This document shows positions 1 to 6,605 of a stretch of 15,557 bases of DNA, piece after piece. Position 1 is the first letter of the stretch, and each line of letters begins with the position of its first letter. This DNA comes from an uncultured bacterium (GTDB taxonomy: Bacteria > Cyanobacteriota > Vampirovibrionia > Gastranaerophilales > Gastranaerophilaceae), in assembly GCA_900549855.1 (NCBI GenBank), contig URPS01000048.1, positions 1 to 15,557 of the forward strand. Direction: 5' to 3'. The position numbers were made by a program, and so were the translations under genes. The notes beneath the pieces were generated by a model. That model had not been told where the DNA came from. It saw only the letters and a list, made by a program, of their open reading frames with translations, and did no database searches.

Positions 1-2
1 TA

Positions 3-31
3 TTGACTTTTAAATCTATTAGATATATTAT
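3..31 (+). promoter_or_regulatory. Sigma-70-type promoter of the Trp-leader transcript
   Basis: TTGACT at 3-8 and TATTAT at 26-31 are separated by exactly 17 nt. Each hexamer matches the housekeeping consensus at 5 of 6 positions, making this the best full promoter in the window. Transcription would start near 38, inside the dyad at 34-61 and about 35 nt before the 18-codon leader ORF. It would drive the leader and, if the attenuator is passed, the membrane protein gene at 294. Confidence 0.7.
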
Positions 32-33
32 GA

Positions 34-61
34 CCTTGTATCGATATATTTTGATACAAGG
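34..61. promoter_or_regulatory. Perfect 9-bp dyad at the transcription start
   Basis: CCTTGTATC at 34-42 is the exact reverse complement of GATACAAGG at 53-61. Inside it a G-T and an A-T pair are possible, leaving a 6-nt loop. The dyad lies just after the -10 box and spans the predicted start near 38, which is a typical place for a repressor operator. As RNA, the part from 38 could still form a 7-bp hairpin ending at 57. The right arm includes the AAGG that would serve as ribosome binding site for the ORF at 73. Whether it acts as DNA operator or RNA hairpin cannot be told from sequence; it does not resemble the E. coli TrpR operator. Confidence 0.5.
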
Positions 62-72
62 AATATGAGTAC

Positions 73-129
73 ATGAAAAATATTGAACTAAAAAATCAAA
101 ATAGAACTTGGTGGCGTTGGTCAGTTTAA
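73..129 (+). CDS. Putative Trp-rich leader peptide (TrpL-like)
   Basis: This is an 18-codon ORF from ATG 73 to TAA 127-129, encoding MKNIELKNQNRTWWRWSV. Three of its last six residues are tryptophan, with UGG UGG CGU UGG at 109-120. An AAGGA-like Shine-Dalgarno lies about 10 nt upstream, and the frame is closed by a TGA at 52-54, so it is not the tail of a longer gene. Known trp leader peptides (E. coli TrpL, rhizobial TrpL) are similarly short with clustered Trp codons just before the stop. Ribosome stalling there reports charged tRNA-Trp. The stems at 118-195 fit that role. No trp biosynthesis gene follows within the window, so the target is unclear. The ORF is too short to be judged by coding statistics. 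Confidence 0.55.
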   Translation: MKNIELKNQNRTWWRWSV

Positions 130-195
130 GACTGTCCATATTGTTCATCGTCTAAATGATTTTATGAGGCAGTAAGGTTTTGTTTATCTGCCTCA
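118..195 (+). promoter_or_regulatory. Three-stem attenuator-like leader structure
   Basis: Four segments can pair in the 1:2, 2:3, 3:4 order of a transcription attenuator. Segment 1, TGGTCAGT (118-125, containing the last Trp codon), pairs with segment 2, ACTGTCCA (131-138), with one T-T mismatch and a 5-nt loop. ACTGTC of segment 2 (131-136) can instead pair with GGCAGT of segment 3 (168-173), with one G-U. Segment 3, TGAGGCAG (165-172), pairs perfectly over 8 bp with CTGCCTCA (188-195). Stalling at the Trp codons would mask segment 1 and favour 2:3 over 3:4. The weak point is the 3:4 stem: it has a 15-nt loop and is followed by AAAGTTATTT rather than a clean U-run, so its terminator strength is uncertain. 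Confidence 0.5.
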
Positions 196-293
196 AAGTT
201 ATTTGTAAATTTAATTTCTAAAGTTAAAATTTGTAAACAAAACCTAAATAATTAAGCAATTTTTAGTATTTACAAGTTTTAGGAATTTGAACT

Positions 294-1514
294 ATGTCAT
301 CTGTAAACAATAACAAAAAATTAATAAACACTTTACCAAAGCCGCTCAAACCGGTCGCAAAATTTGTGCGCCACCAAGAGCAAGCTTCGGGTTTATCTAC
401 ATCCAGATTTATTCAGGATGCAACAACTTGTCTTATTCCAAAAGTTGTATTTTCAAGAAGTTTAGCGGATTTAACAGAAAATACTTTCCTAGAAACATCC
501 GAAGAATCTCTGATGTATTTTGTACCTACGATTTTAGGAGAAAGAGTTGCGAGAAAGATTTTCTCAAAAAATTTAAGTAGAGGTTTAAAAAAAGAGGTTG
601 CAACTACAGGTGTCGAACTTTTAGAAAAAAGCAAATTGAATCCTATTGCAAAACACAATAACAAAAAAGTTATTCCTGTAAAAGCAGCAATTGCACTAGC
701 AGCGATGGCAATTCCTTTAACAGAATTTTCTTTGAATTATATAAAAAATTTGATGACATTAAAAGTTTTCAACAAGAGTGATTTCAAAAATATCGCCTCT
801 CTTGAAAACTCCACTGAGGACAAAGAACACCAAGATAAAGTTAGAAAGAGTGCAAAAAAACATATTGGTTTAGCAGCCGGATTATACGCAGGCTGTTTGG
901 GTTTAGCTGGCTTATTGGCAACAAAAGGAAAAGATTCTAAAGTATTACAAAATATTTCTGAATTTATTGTAGCTCCAGGGACAAAGCTATTCAAAAAATC
1001 ACCAAAAGCAAAAAATTTCTTTAACAAATACACAAATATGGATTTCAATAGCCAAAACGGCAAATTATGTTTAAGCAAAGGGCAATTGACATCAAGCGTT
1101 CTAATTGGTGGTGCAGGTTATTTTGGGGCTTCTTCTGACAGAGGTAAAGAAAATTTAAAAGAAACCGCAACTCGTTTTCCTCTAGTCGGTCTATACGTAA
1201 TTACCGGTAGCGAACTTGTAGAAAAAAGATTTAGAAAATTATTGTATAAAATGGGGAAATGTAAAGATTTAATCGGTAAAGATTTGAATGTTCCACGTTT
1301 TGATGATTTGGGTAATTTAGCTCAAAAACTGGCGAAGAAAAGAAATACTACTGTTGAAAATGAGTACAAATCACTAGTTAAACAAAAAGTATTGATTTCA
1401 GGTTTACCTTACGTATTTTCAATTGGCGTAATGGGATTTTTTGTTGCCGGCATGACAAATTATTTCACTAAGAAAAGATACGAAAACGCACAAAAACAAA
1501 AGAATTTATGCTAA
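294..1514 (+). CDS. Hypothetical multi-helix membrane protein without tryptophan
   Basis: A 406-residue protein I cannot assign to a family. The first ~125 residues are basic and polar. Hydrophobic, alanine- and glycine-rich stretches follow at about 128-150, 191-210, 266-280, 294-308 and 367-392, separated by lysine-rich loops, and the protein ends in a short basic tail. It is therefore probably a polytopic inner-membrane protein with no signal peptide and no catalytic motif I can see. It contains no tryptophan at all, which is notable given the Trp-codon leader upstream. ATG 294 is preceded by AGGA at 281-284, 9 nt away. A CCTAAA at 243-248 could pair with TTTAGG at 278-283 and cover that site, though 6 bp may be chance. 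rarA starts 9 nt after the stop, so the two may be co-transcribed. Confidence 0.75.
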   Translation: MSSVNNNKKLINTLPKPLKPVAKFVRHQEQASGLSTSRFIQDATTCLIPKVVFSRSLADLTENTFLETSEESLMYFVPTILGERVARKIFSKNLSRGLKKEVATTGVELLEKSKLNPIAKHNNKKVIPVKAAIALAAMAIPLTEFSLNYIKNLMTLKVFNKSDFKNIASLENSTEDKEHQDKVRKSAKKHIGLAAGLYAGCLGLAGLLATKGKDSKVLQNISEFIVAPGTKLFKKSPKAKNFFNKYTNMDFNSQNGKLCLSKGQLTSSVLIGGAGYFGASSDRGKENLKETATRFPLVGLYVITGSELVEKRFRKLLYKMGKCKDLIGKDLNVPRFDDLGNLAQKLAKKRNTTVENEYKSLVKQKVLISGLPYVFSIGVMGFFVAGMTNYFTKKRYENAQKQKNLC

Positions 1515-1523
1515 CATATTGAT

Positions 1524-2756
1524 ATGGATTTATTTACGCAATTAGAAGAAATAAATAAGCAAACACCGCTTGCGGAGATATTAAGACCGAAAACATTGGA
1601 TGAATTTTTAGGTCAATCGAATGTTGTTGCACCAAACTCTCCACTATTAAATCTTTTAAAAACACAGAGATTATTTTCCTTAATATTGTGGGGAACTCCG
1701 GGGTGTGGAAAAACAACTTTAGCCAGATTAATTGCTACAAAAGTAAACGCACAATTTATAGAACTTTCTGCTGTAACTTCGGGAATAAAAGAAATTAAAG
1801 AAACTGTTGAACAAGCTAGACAAGCTTTACGTTCCGGACAAAAAACAATTTTATTTATAGATGAAATTCATAGATATTCGAAAACTCAACAGGATGCACT
1901 GCTTCCTCATGTTGAAAACGGAACAATCTTCTTAATCGGCTCAACTACAGAAAATCCATCATTTCAAGTTGTTCCGGCTCTTCTTTCAAGAGTACAGGTA
2001 ATCAGACTTAATCCTATTAACGATGTAAGTATGGCAAAAATCGTTAATCGTGGATTTGAGTATTTGGAAAAGAATTATCAGCCGATACAGTTTGATGATG
2101 AAGTTACAAAATTTATCGTAAATAATGCACGAGGCGATGCAAGATGTGCGTTAAATCTGGTTGAGAATTCATATTTTGCAAGCAATTTTTCTAATGATAC
2201 AAGACTTTTATCTGTAGATATATTGGAAAGTATTACTCAAAAAAGAAATACAAGATATTCTACTCAGGAGCATTATGATTGTGCTTCCGCATTTCAAAAA
2301 AGTTTGAGAGGATCTGACGCTAATGCCGCTATTTATTATTTAGCCAAAATGATAGAAGCAGGTGAAGACCCTCGATTTATTGCAAGAAGATTAATCGTCT
2401 GTGCGGCAGAAGATGTAGGCTTAGCAGACCCAAATGCCATGAATATAGCAGTGAATGCTTATCGTGCTGTGGAAATTATCGGTCTGCCAGAAGGTAGAAT
2501 TCCTCTAGCAAATGCTGTTGTATATGTAGCCAATGCACCAAAATCAAATAAAGTTTATTTAGCCATTGATAAAGCTTTGATGGACATAGAATCCGGCAAA
2601 GACTTTCCGCCTCCAATGCACCTAAGAGATACGCATTACAAGGATGCAAAAAAATACGGTTTTGGAGAAGGTTATATCTATACTCATGCAGCACCGGACA
2701 TCAAACAACAATTCATGCCGGATGAACTCGCTAATACAAAGTATCTTGAAGATTAA
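1524..2756 (+). CDS. rarA: Replication-associated recombination protein RarA (MgsA) AAA+ ATPase
   Basis: RarA/MgsA-family ATPase of 410 aa (family members are usually 420-450), related to clamp-loader ATPases and eukaryotic WRNIP1. It acts at stalled replication forks and single-stranded DNA ends in the cytoplasm. Visible motifs: an N-terminal RPKTLDEFLGQ (21-31), Walker A GTPGCGKTT (57-65), Walker B LFIDEIHR (110-117), sensor-1 region GSTTENPSF (139-147), an SR arginine-finger pair at 155-156, and the C-terminal tetramerisation region with AAEDVGLADP and DYxDAKKYG-like signatures (here HYKDAKKYGFGEGY). No clear Shine-Dalgarno precedes ATG 1524, and the gene starts 9 nt after the membrane protein gene, so coupled or read-through translation is likely. 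Its end overlaps the end of the opposite-strand methyltransferase gene by 4 nt. Confidence 0.95.
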   Translation: MDLFTQLEEINKQTPLAEILRPKTLDEFLGQSNVVAPNSPLLNLLKTQRLFSLILWGTPGCGKTTLARLIATKVNAQFIELSAVTSGIKEIKETVEQARQALRSGQKTILFIDEIHRYSKTQQDALLPHVENGTIFLIGSTTENPSFQVVPALLSRVQVIRLNPINDVSMAKIVNRGFEYLEKNYQPIQFDDEVTKFIVNNARGDARCALNLVENSYFASNFSNDTRLLSVDILESITQKRNTRYSTQEHYDCASAFQKSLRGSDANAAIYYLAKMIEAGEDPRFIARRLIVCAAEDVGLADPNAMNIAVNAYRAVEIIGLPEGRIPLANAVVYVANAPKSNKVYLAIDKALMDIESGKDFPPPMHLRDTHYKDAKKYGFGEGYIYTHAAPDIKQQFMPDELANTKYLED

Positions 2757-4141
2757 ATGTTCGGCAATTCAATAATCGCAACATTTTCAATATGATATGT
2801 GTGTGGAAACATGTCAAACGGTTGTATGAATTGAACCTTACAACCTTTTTCTATCAAGTATTTTAAATCTCTGGCTAATGTTGCAGGATTACAACTTACA
2901 TAAATAATTTTACCTTTTGTTAGTTTGAAAGCATAGTCCAAACTCTCTTGAGAACAGCCTTTTCTAGGTGGGTCAAGAATCGTTACATCAAATTTACGTC
3001 CTTTTGTTTTTAATTCTTTTTCAAAAAATTTACCGGCATCCATATTGTGCAACTCTACATTTTTGATAGAATTTTCTTTTAAAATTTTATCCGCTAGAAT
3101 AACCGATTCTTTCACTTCTTCAACACTTACAACTTTTTTAGCGACATCAGAAAGACAAATTCCAAACGCGGTAATCCCTGCGTAAGCATCTAATACTAAT
3201 GGTTGGTCAAAATTCTTTGATATATAATCTTTAACAAATTCAAAAATATTATTTGCACTACTTGGATTAACTTGGAAGAAAGTTTTTGCCCCAACTTTGA
3301 AAATTTTGTCACACAACTTTTCTTCTATAAATTCTTCACCTTCAACAAGTTCAGTGTTTTCGCCTAAAATCAAGTTTGTTTTCTTTGAATTGAAATTTAC
3401 CATAACTCCGGCAATATTTTCTAATTCTGTATAAATTCTATGAGCAAGTTTTTTTAGTTTATCAAAAACTTTTGTCGAATTTACAACTAAAACAACTAAA
3501 CTCTTTTGATTGTAATTAGAAGTTCTAATTACAATATGTCGCAAATCTCCATTATGTTTCTTTTCATTATAACCGGATAAACCTTCTTCTTGAGCCGCAG
3601 TTCTAATAAATTCTATAATATTATCGCAATAAGCTGGTTGAATAGGACAGTATTTAATATTTACCAATTCATGACTTGCCGGTTTATAATACCCTGCTAA
3701 TATTCGCTTAGAATTCTGAGTTTCAGATACAGGATATTGAATTTTATGCCTATATTCCCTATCTTTAGGGCTTGGAATGACATCTTTTATCTCAATTTCA
3801 CTGCCACAAATTGAGTGCATAGCATCTATTACAATCTCTTTTTTGAGTTTTAATTGATATTTGTAATCAATAAATTGCAACTGACATGCCCCGCAAACCT
3901 TTTGCATTGGACAAAACGGAGTTATTCGATAAGGAGAAGGTTTAATAACTTCTAAAACTTTAGCATTCGCATATGTTTTATTTTTTTTGCCAACTCTTAT
4001 TTTAACCACATCATCAGGACAGGCGCCTTCAACAAAAATCACATAACCATCAACTTTAGCTATACCAAAACCAAGATTTGATAATTTTTCTATCTTTACT
4101 TCTAAAATTTCAGGAATATCTTTTTTGTTTATTGTTTGCAT
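2753..4141 (-). CDS. rlmD: 23S rRNA (uracil-C5)-methyltransferase, RlmD/RumA family
   Basis: A 462-aa SAM-dependent enzyme that makes 5-methyluridine in RNA, in this family most often U1939 of 23S rRNA. An N-terminal TRAM RNA-binding domain (about 9-66) comes first. Then the iron-sulfur cysteines C77, C83, C86 and C165 fit the CX5CX2C...C pattern of RlmD. The methyltransferase domain has the SAM-binding DAYAGITAFG (318-327), DPPRKG (390-395), SCNP with nucleophile C417, and a C-terminal HTYHIENV in which E452 fits the family's conserved glutamate. Related enzymes RlmC, RlmCD and TrmA share most of these motifs, so the exact uridine is inferred. The start overlaps the exonuclease gene upstream by 13 nt, so the two form a translationally coupled pair. 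The 3' end overlaps rarA tail to tail. Confidence 0.92.
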   Translation of the reverse strand: MQTINKKDIPEILEVKIEKLSNLGFGIAKVDGYVIFVEGACPDDVVKIRVGKKNKTYANAKVLEVIKPSPYRITPFCPMQKVCGACQLQFIDYKYQLKLKKEIVIDAMHSICGSEIEIKDVIPSPKDREYRHKIQYPVSETQNSKRILAGYYKPASHELVNIKYCPIQPAYCDNIIEFIRTAAQEEGLSGYNEKKHNGDLRHIVIRTSNYNQKSLVVLVVNSTKVFDKLKKLAHRIYTELENIAGVMVNFNSKKTNLILGENTELVEGEEFIEEKLCDKIFKVGAKTFFQVNPSSANNIFEFVKDYISKNFDQPLVLDAYAGITAFGICLSDVAKKVVSVEEVKESVILADKILKENSIKNVELHNMDAGKFFEKELKTKGRKFDVTILDPPRKGCSQESLDYAFKLTKGKIIYVSCNPATLARDLKYLIEKGCKVQFIQPFDMFPHTYHIENVAIIELPNI

Positions 4142-5049
4142 GGCTTAATCACTTGTATGTTTCTTGTTTCTGACAATTCTTGTCGAGCATCTCTTATTAT
4201 TTCTTTATATTCTTCTGAAAGACTTAAACCGTTGCACAATCTATCTATAAAACCGTTATTTACTTTAACGGCTTTTTCTAATGCTCCGACATCTTCCAAA
4301 ACTTCTTTAATATCCGCTAAATCATATCCGAAAGATTGTTTAGATTGATAAACCATCATTTCGCCAGTCTCAGCAACAAGAGGTTCGCCACCAAGTTCAA
4401 AATGGAGTTTGAATACAGATTTCAAATCTTGTAACTCAGCTTGCATAGTAGCAATACTTTGTTGAATTCTTAAATATCTGTCGAAAAGGTAATCTACATT
4501 TTCTAATTGTTTCTTTTGCCAATCCAAGCGTTGAAGATATAATTTCTTTAATTTTGGATAAGCTAGCGCTAATCCCATAGTATCAGCCATTGCTCTATGA
4601 TGATTTTTTAAATCTACATGGAAACGGTTTGTAAGAGCTTCTAAACCATGTGATTCTAAATCAGGAGCAATTTCTTTAAACATAATTTGAGAATCAATTC
4701 GTGGATTTTCAAGTTTTTCACCAAAAACTCTCATCTTTGCTTCATTCAAAAATGAATAATCAAAAATCACATTATGAGCTACAATCGGATAATCACCGAT
4801 GAATTCTAAAATCTTAGGCAAAGCTTCTTCTTCCGTAGGAGCATCTTCTACCATATCCTGCGTAATTCCGTGGACAGCAATACTTGATTTTCTAATATGT
4901 TGATGCGGATTAATCAAGGTTTGGAATTCGTCTTTAATTTTTCCGTTTTCCAAACGAACCGCTGCAAATTCAATAATTCTTTCTCTAGTGTAATCTAATC
5001 CGGTTGTTTCAGTATCTAAAACTATTTCTATTTCTTTTTTTCTAGGCAT
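4129..5049 (-). CDS. DnaQ/PolC-like DEDDh 3'-5' exonuclease with C-terminal extension
   Basis: A 306-aa protein with a DEDDh exonuclease domain over about residues 7-170: Exo I LDTETTG (D12, E14), Exo II VAHNVIFDYSFL (D97), Exo III HHRAMADT (H151, D156). All five catalytic residues are present, so it should remove nucleotides from 3' ends using two metal ions. Domain and order match the proofreading domain of PolC and DnaQ epsilon. Residues ~170-306 are an extra, largely helical and charged region that I cannot assign; it has neither a UvrC nuclease motif nor DinG helicase motifs. It could be a polymerase-associated proofreader or a repair exonuclease, so no symbol is given. ATG is preceded by AAGGA 6 nt upstream. 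It is first in a two-gene unit with rlmD and is divergent from trxA. Confidence 0.88.
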   Translation of the reverse strand: MPRKKEIEIVLDTETTGLDYTRERIIEFAAVRLENGKIKDEFQTLINPHQHIRKSSIAVHGITQDMVEDAPTEEEALPKILEFIGDYPIVAHNVIFDYSFLNEAKMRVFGEKLENPRIDSQIMFKEIAPDLESHGLEALTNRFHVDLKNHHRAMADTMGLALAYPKLKKLYLQRLDWQKKQLENVDYLFDRYLRIQQSIATMQAELQDLKSVFKLHFELGGEPLVAETGEMMVYQSKQSFGYDLADIKEVLEDVGALEKAVKVNNGFIDRLCNGLSLSEEYKEIIRDARQELSETRNIQVIKPCKQ

Positions 5050-5150
5050 TTTTTGTCCTTTATATTTTGGGTAGATAAATTTTCTTTAGCTTCATTTACT
5101 TTTATTTACCCCCCGCTTAACACTCCTCTATTAGAATAATAGCATGAATA

Positions 5151-5193
5151 TATAATATATGGTAATATTAATAAGTAAATTTTATTAAAGGAG
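5151..5193 (+). promoter_or_regulatory. trxA -10 box and ribosome binding site
   Basis: A perfect TATAAT lies at 5151-5156 and a strong AAAGGAG Shine-Dalgarno at 5187-5193, 6 nt before ATG. No good -35 hexamer stands at 16-18 nt upstream, so the promoter is called from the -10 alone. The 150-nt gap 5050-5199 also has to hold the promoter of the divergent exonuclease-rlmD unit; I could not place that one with confidence. Confidence 0.45.
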
Positions 5194-5199
5194 TTTTAT

Positions 5200-5517
5200 A
5201 TGGTTCAAGAAATCAATGTAGATAATTTTACTGAAGAAGTTGTCCATTCAGATAAATTAACAGTAGTAGACTTTTTTGCAACTTGGTGCGGTCCTTGCAG
5301 AAAATTAGGTCCAATTTTAGAAGAAGTAGAAACAGAATTAGGTGACAAAGTCAATTTTAAAAAAATAGATACTGATGACAATATTGATGCCGCAAAAGAA
5401 TATCAAGTTAGCGGACTTCCTACTCTTCTTGTATTCAAAGATGGTGAAGTTGTTGAAAGAATGGTTGGACTTATGCCAAAAAGTTCTGTTATTACTAATA
5501 TTGAAAAACATTTGTAA
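5200..5517 (+). CDS. trxA: Thioredoxin
   Basis: A 105-aa classical thioredoxin, the usual size for TrxA. The redox-active WCGPC is at residues 29-33 (C30, C33), preceded by the conserved VDFFAT strand containing buried D24. The cis-proline loop SGLPTLLVF and the glycine near the C-terminus are in place. It has no signal peptide or membrane segment, so it should be the cytosolic disulfide reductase that is itself reduced by thioredoxin reductase (not in this window). It is transcribed alone: it has its own -10 box and strong ribosome binding site, and a hairpin with a T-rich tail follows directly after its stop. Confidence 0.97.
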   Translation: MVQEINVDNFTEEVVHSDKLTVVDFFATWCGPCRKLGPILEEVETELGDKVNFKKIDTDDNIDAAKEYQVSGLPTLLVFKDGEVVERMVGLMPKSSVITNIEKHL

Positions 5518-5529
5518 TATGAGTGAGCC

Positions 5530-5586
5530 GTGAATAGTGAATGGTGAGTAGGAATTATTCACCATTCATATTTTAATTAGTTTTTT
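5530..5586 (+). terminator. Hairpin on 7-bp tandem repeats after trxA, likely terminator
   Basis: TGAATGGTGA (5538-5547) and TCACCATTCA (5559-5568) are perfect 10-bp inverted repeats. G-T, T-A and A-T pairs can extend the stem inwards to a very short loop. A T-rich tail follows (TATTTTAATTAG, then six T at 5581-5586), consistent with an intrinsic terminator for trxA. The left arm is built from three near-identical heptamers, GTGAATA (5530-5536), GTGAATG (5537-5543) and GTGAGTA (5544-5550), which suggests a dispersed repeat element doubling as a terminator. Confidence 0.55.
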
Positions 5587-5607
5587 GTAAACAAATTTTC
5601 CTCCCCA

Positions 5608-5636
5608 TTTACCCAAACTTATATCTATATTATAAT
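5608..5636 (+). promoter_or_regulatory. holA promoter, predicted leaderless start
   Basis: TTTACC at 5608-5613 and a perfect TATAAT at 5631-5636 are 17 nt apart. The -10 box ends only 6 nt before the holA ATG at 5643, so transcription should begin at or within a base or two of the start codon. No Shine-Dalgarno is present in the short T-run between them. Confidence 0.55.
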
Positions 5637-5642
5637 TTTTTT

Positions 5643-6605
5643 ATGGCAGTATATTTTTTCTATGGGGATGAAGATTATAATATAGAATTAGAGTTGAACA
5701 AAATGATATCAGCTCTCAATCCTGATTTTAAGTCAATGAGTTTGCAAGTATTAGACAATCCTGATTTTCAGAGTTTAATAGGTGCGCTAAGAATGACTCC
5801 AATGATGTTTGGAGATATGTTAGTTATCATTAACTGTGATTCATATTTTGCTGCAAATAAAAATACTTTTGACGATAAAGAATTGGCTGAAATAGAAGAT
5901 GCACTTAAGAATAATACAGAAAATCTGAATATTGTTTTTGTGTACAAACTTCCACGAGATGAAAATAAAAAGCCGGATTCAAGGCGTAAGATTTACAAAA
6001 TTTTATCCAAGTTTAACGTAAAAGAATTTCCGACTTTTAAAACATATAAAACTGCTGATATTGCTGCTTGGATTAATAAACAGGCAAAAATTAAAGATAT
6101 AAGTTTAGATATGGAAGCTGTTGACTTGATGATTCAACAAATTGGTAACAACTTGCGTGAATTTGATACAGAATTAGATAAATTAAAATTAATTGCTTAT
6201 CCTGAAAAAAAAGTTACTAAAAAAATGGTCGCAGAAATTTGTGTATCTAATGAAGATTTGTTTAATTTTACAGAACTTATTATGAAAGGTGAGCGTGACA
6301 GAGCTCTTTTAGAATTCAACAAGTTATTAGATAAAAAACACCCGCTTGAAATTCTTGCTGCAGTTCAGACTATGCTCAGAAAATGGATTATTTTGAAAAC
6401 TAAAACATCACTTTCACCGGCTGAACTTTCTAAACTTACAGGACAGCATGAATTCGTAGTTAAACAAACTTTGCAAAAATTAAAAAAGACAAATACTGCT
6501 GATTTGGTAAAATTGAGAGAAAATCTTTTTGAAGCAGAATGTAAAATCAAGTCAGCAGAAGCTATTGACATTGTTTCGGAGGTTGAGTGTGCTATTATCA
6601 GATAA
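5643..6605 (+). CDS. holA: DNA polymerase III delta subunit, clamp loader
   Basis: A 320-aa HolA, near the usual 330-345. Delta is the 'wrench' of the clamp loader that opens the beta ring for loading on primed DNA. The sequence follows the family: an opening YFFYGDEDYNIE that replaces the Walker A loop, an AAA+-like domain to about residue 140, the linker region with AAWINKQAK and GNNLREFDTELDKL (a conserved delta signature), and a helical collar domain to the C-terminus (SNEDLFNFTELIMKGERDRAL, HPLEILAAVQTMLRKW). The call rests on this pattern, since delta is poorly conserved between phyla. It heads a holA-holB pair overlapping by 17 nt. The -10 box directly before the ATG predicts a leaderless mRNA. 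Confidence 0.9.
   Translation: MAVYFFYGDEDYNIELELNKMISALNPDFKSMSLQVLDNPDFQSLIGALRMTPMMFGDMLVIINCDSYFAANKNTFDDKELAEIEDALKNNTENLNIVFVYKLPRDENKKPDSRRKIYKILSKFNVKEFPTFKTYKTADIAAWINKQAKIKDISLDMEAVDLMIQQIGNNLREFDTELDKLKLIAYPEKKVTKKMVAEICVSNEDLFNFTELIMKGERDRALLEFNKLLDKKHPLEILAAVQTMLRKWIILKTKTSLSPAELSKLTGQHEFVVKQTLQKLKKTNTADLVKLRENLFEAECKIKSAEAIDIVSEVECAIIR

Noticed and set aside
190..199. GCCTCAAAGT shared between the leader at 190-199 and the tail at 15415-15424
   Set aside because: Many identical 10-mers are expected by chance in 15 kb, and the flanks do not match.
737..1078. Minus-strand open frame of 113 codons inside the membrane protein gene
   Set aside because: It lies opposite a longer plus-strand gene with a good start, shows no recognisable motif and has the composition of a shadow frame.
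6529..6588. A 20-codon N-terminal extension of holB from TTG 6529
   Set aside because: It lies wholly inside holA, has no ribosome binding site and no family similarity; GGAGG at 6578-6582 is correctly spaced for GTG 6589.
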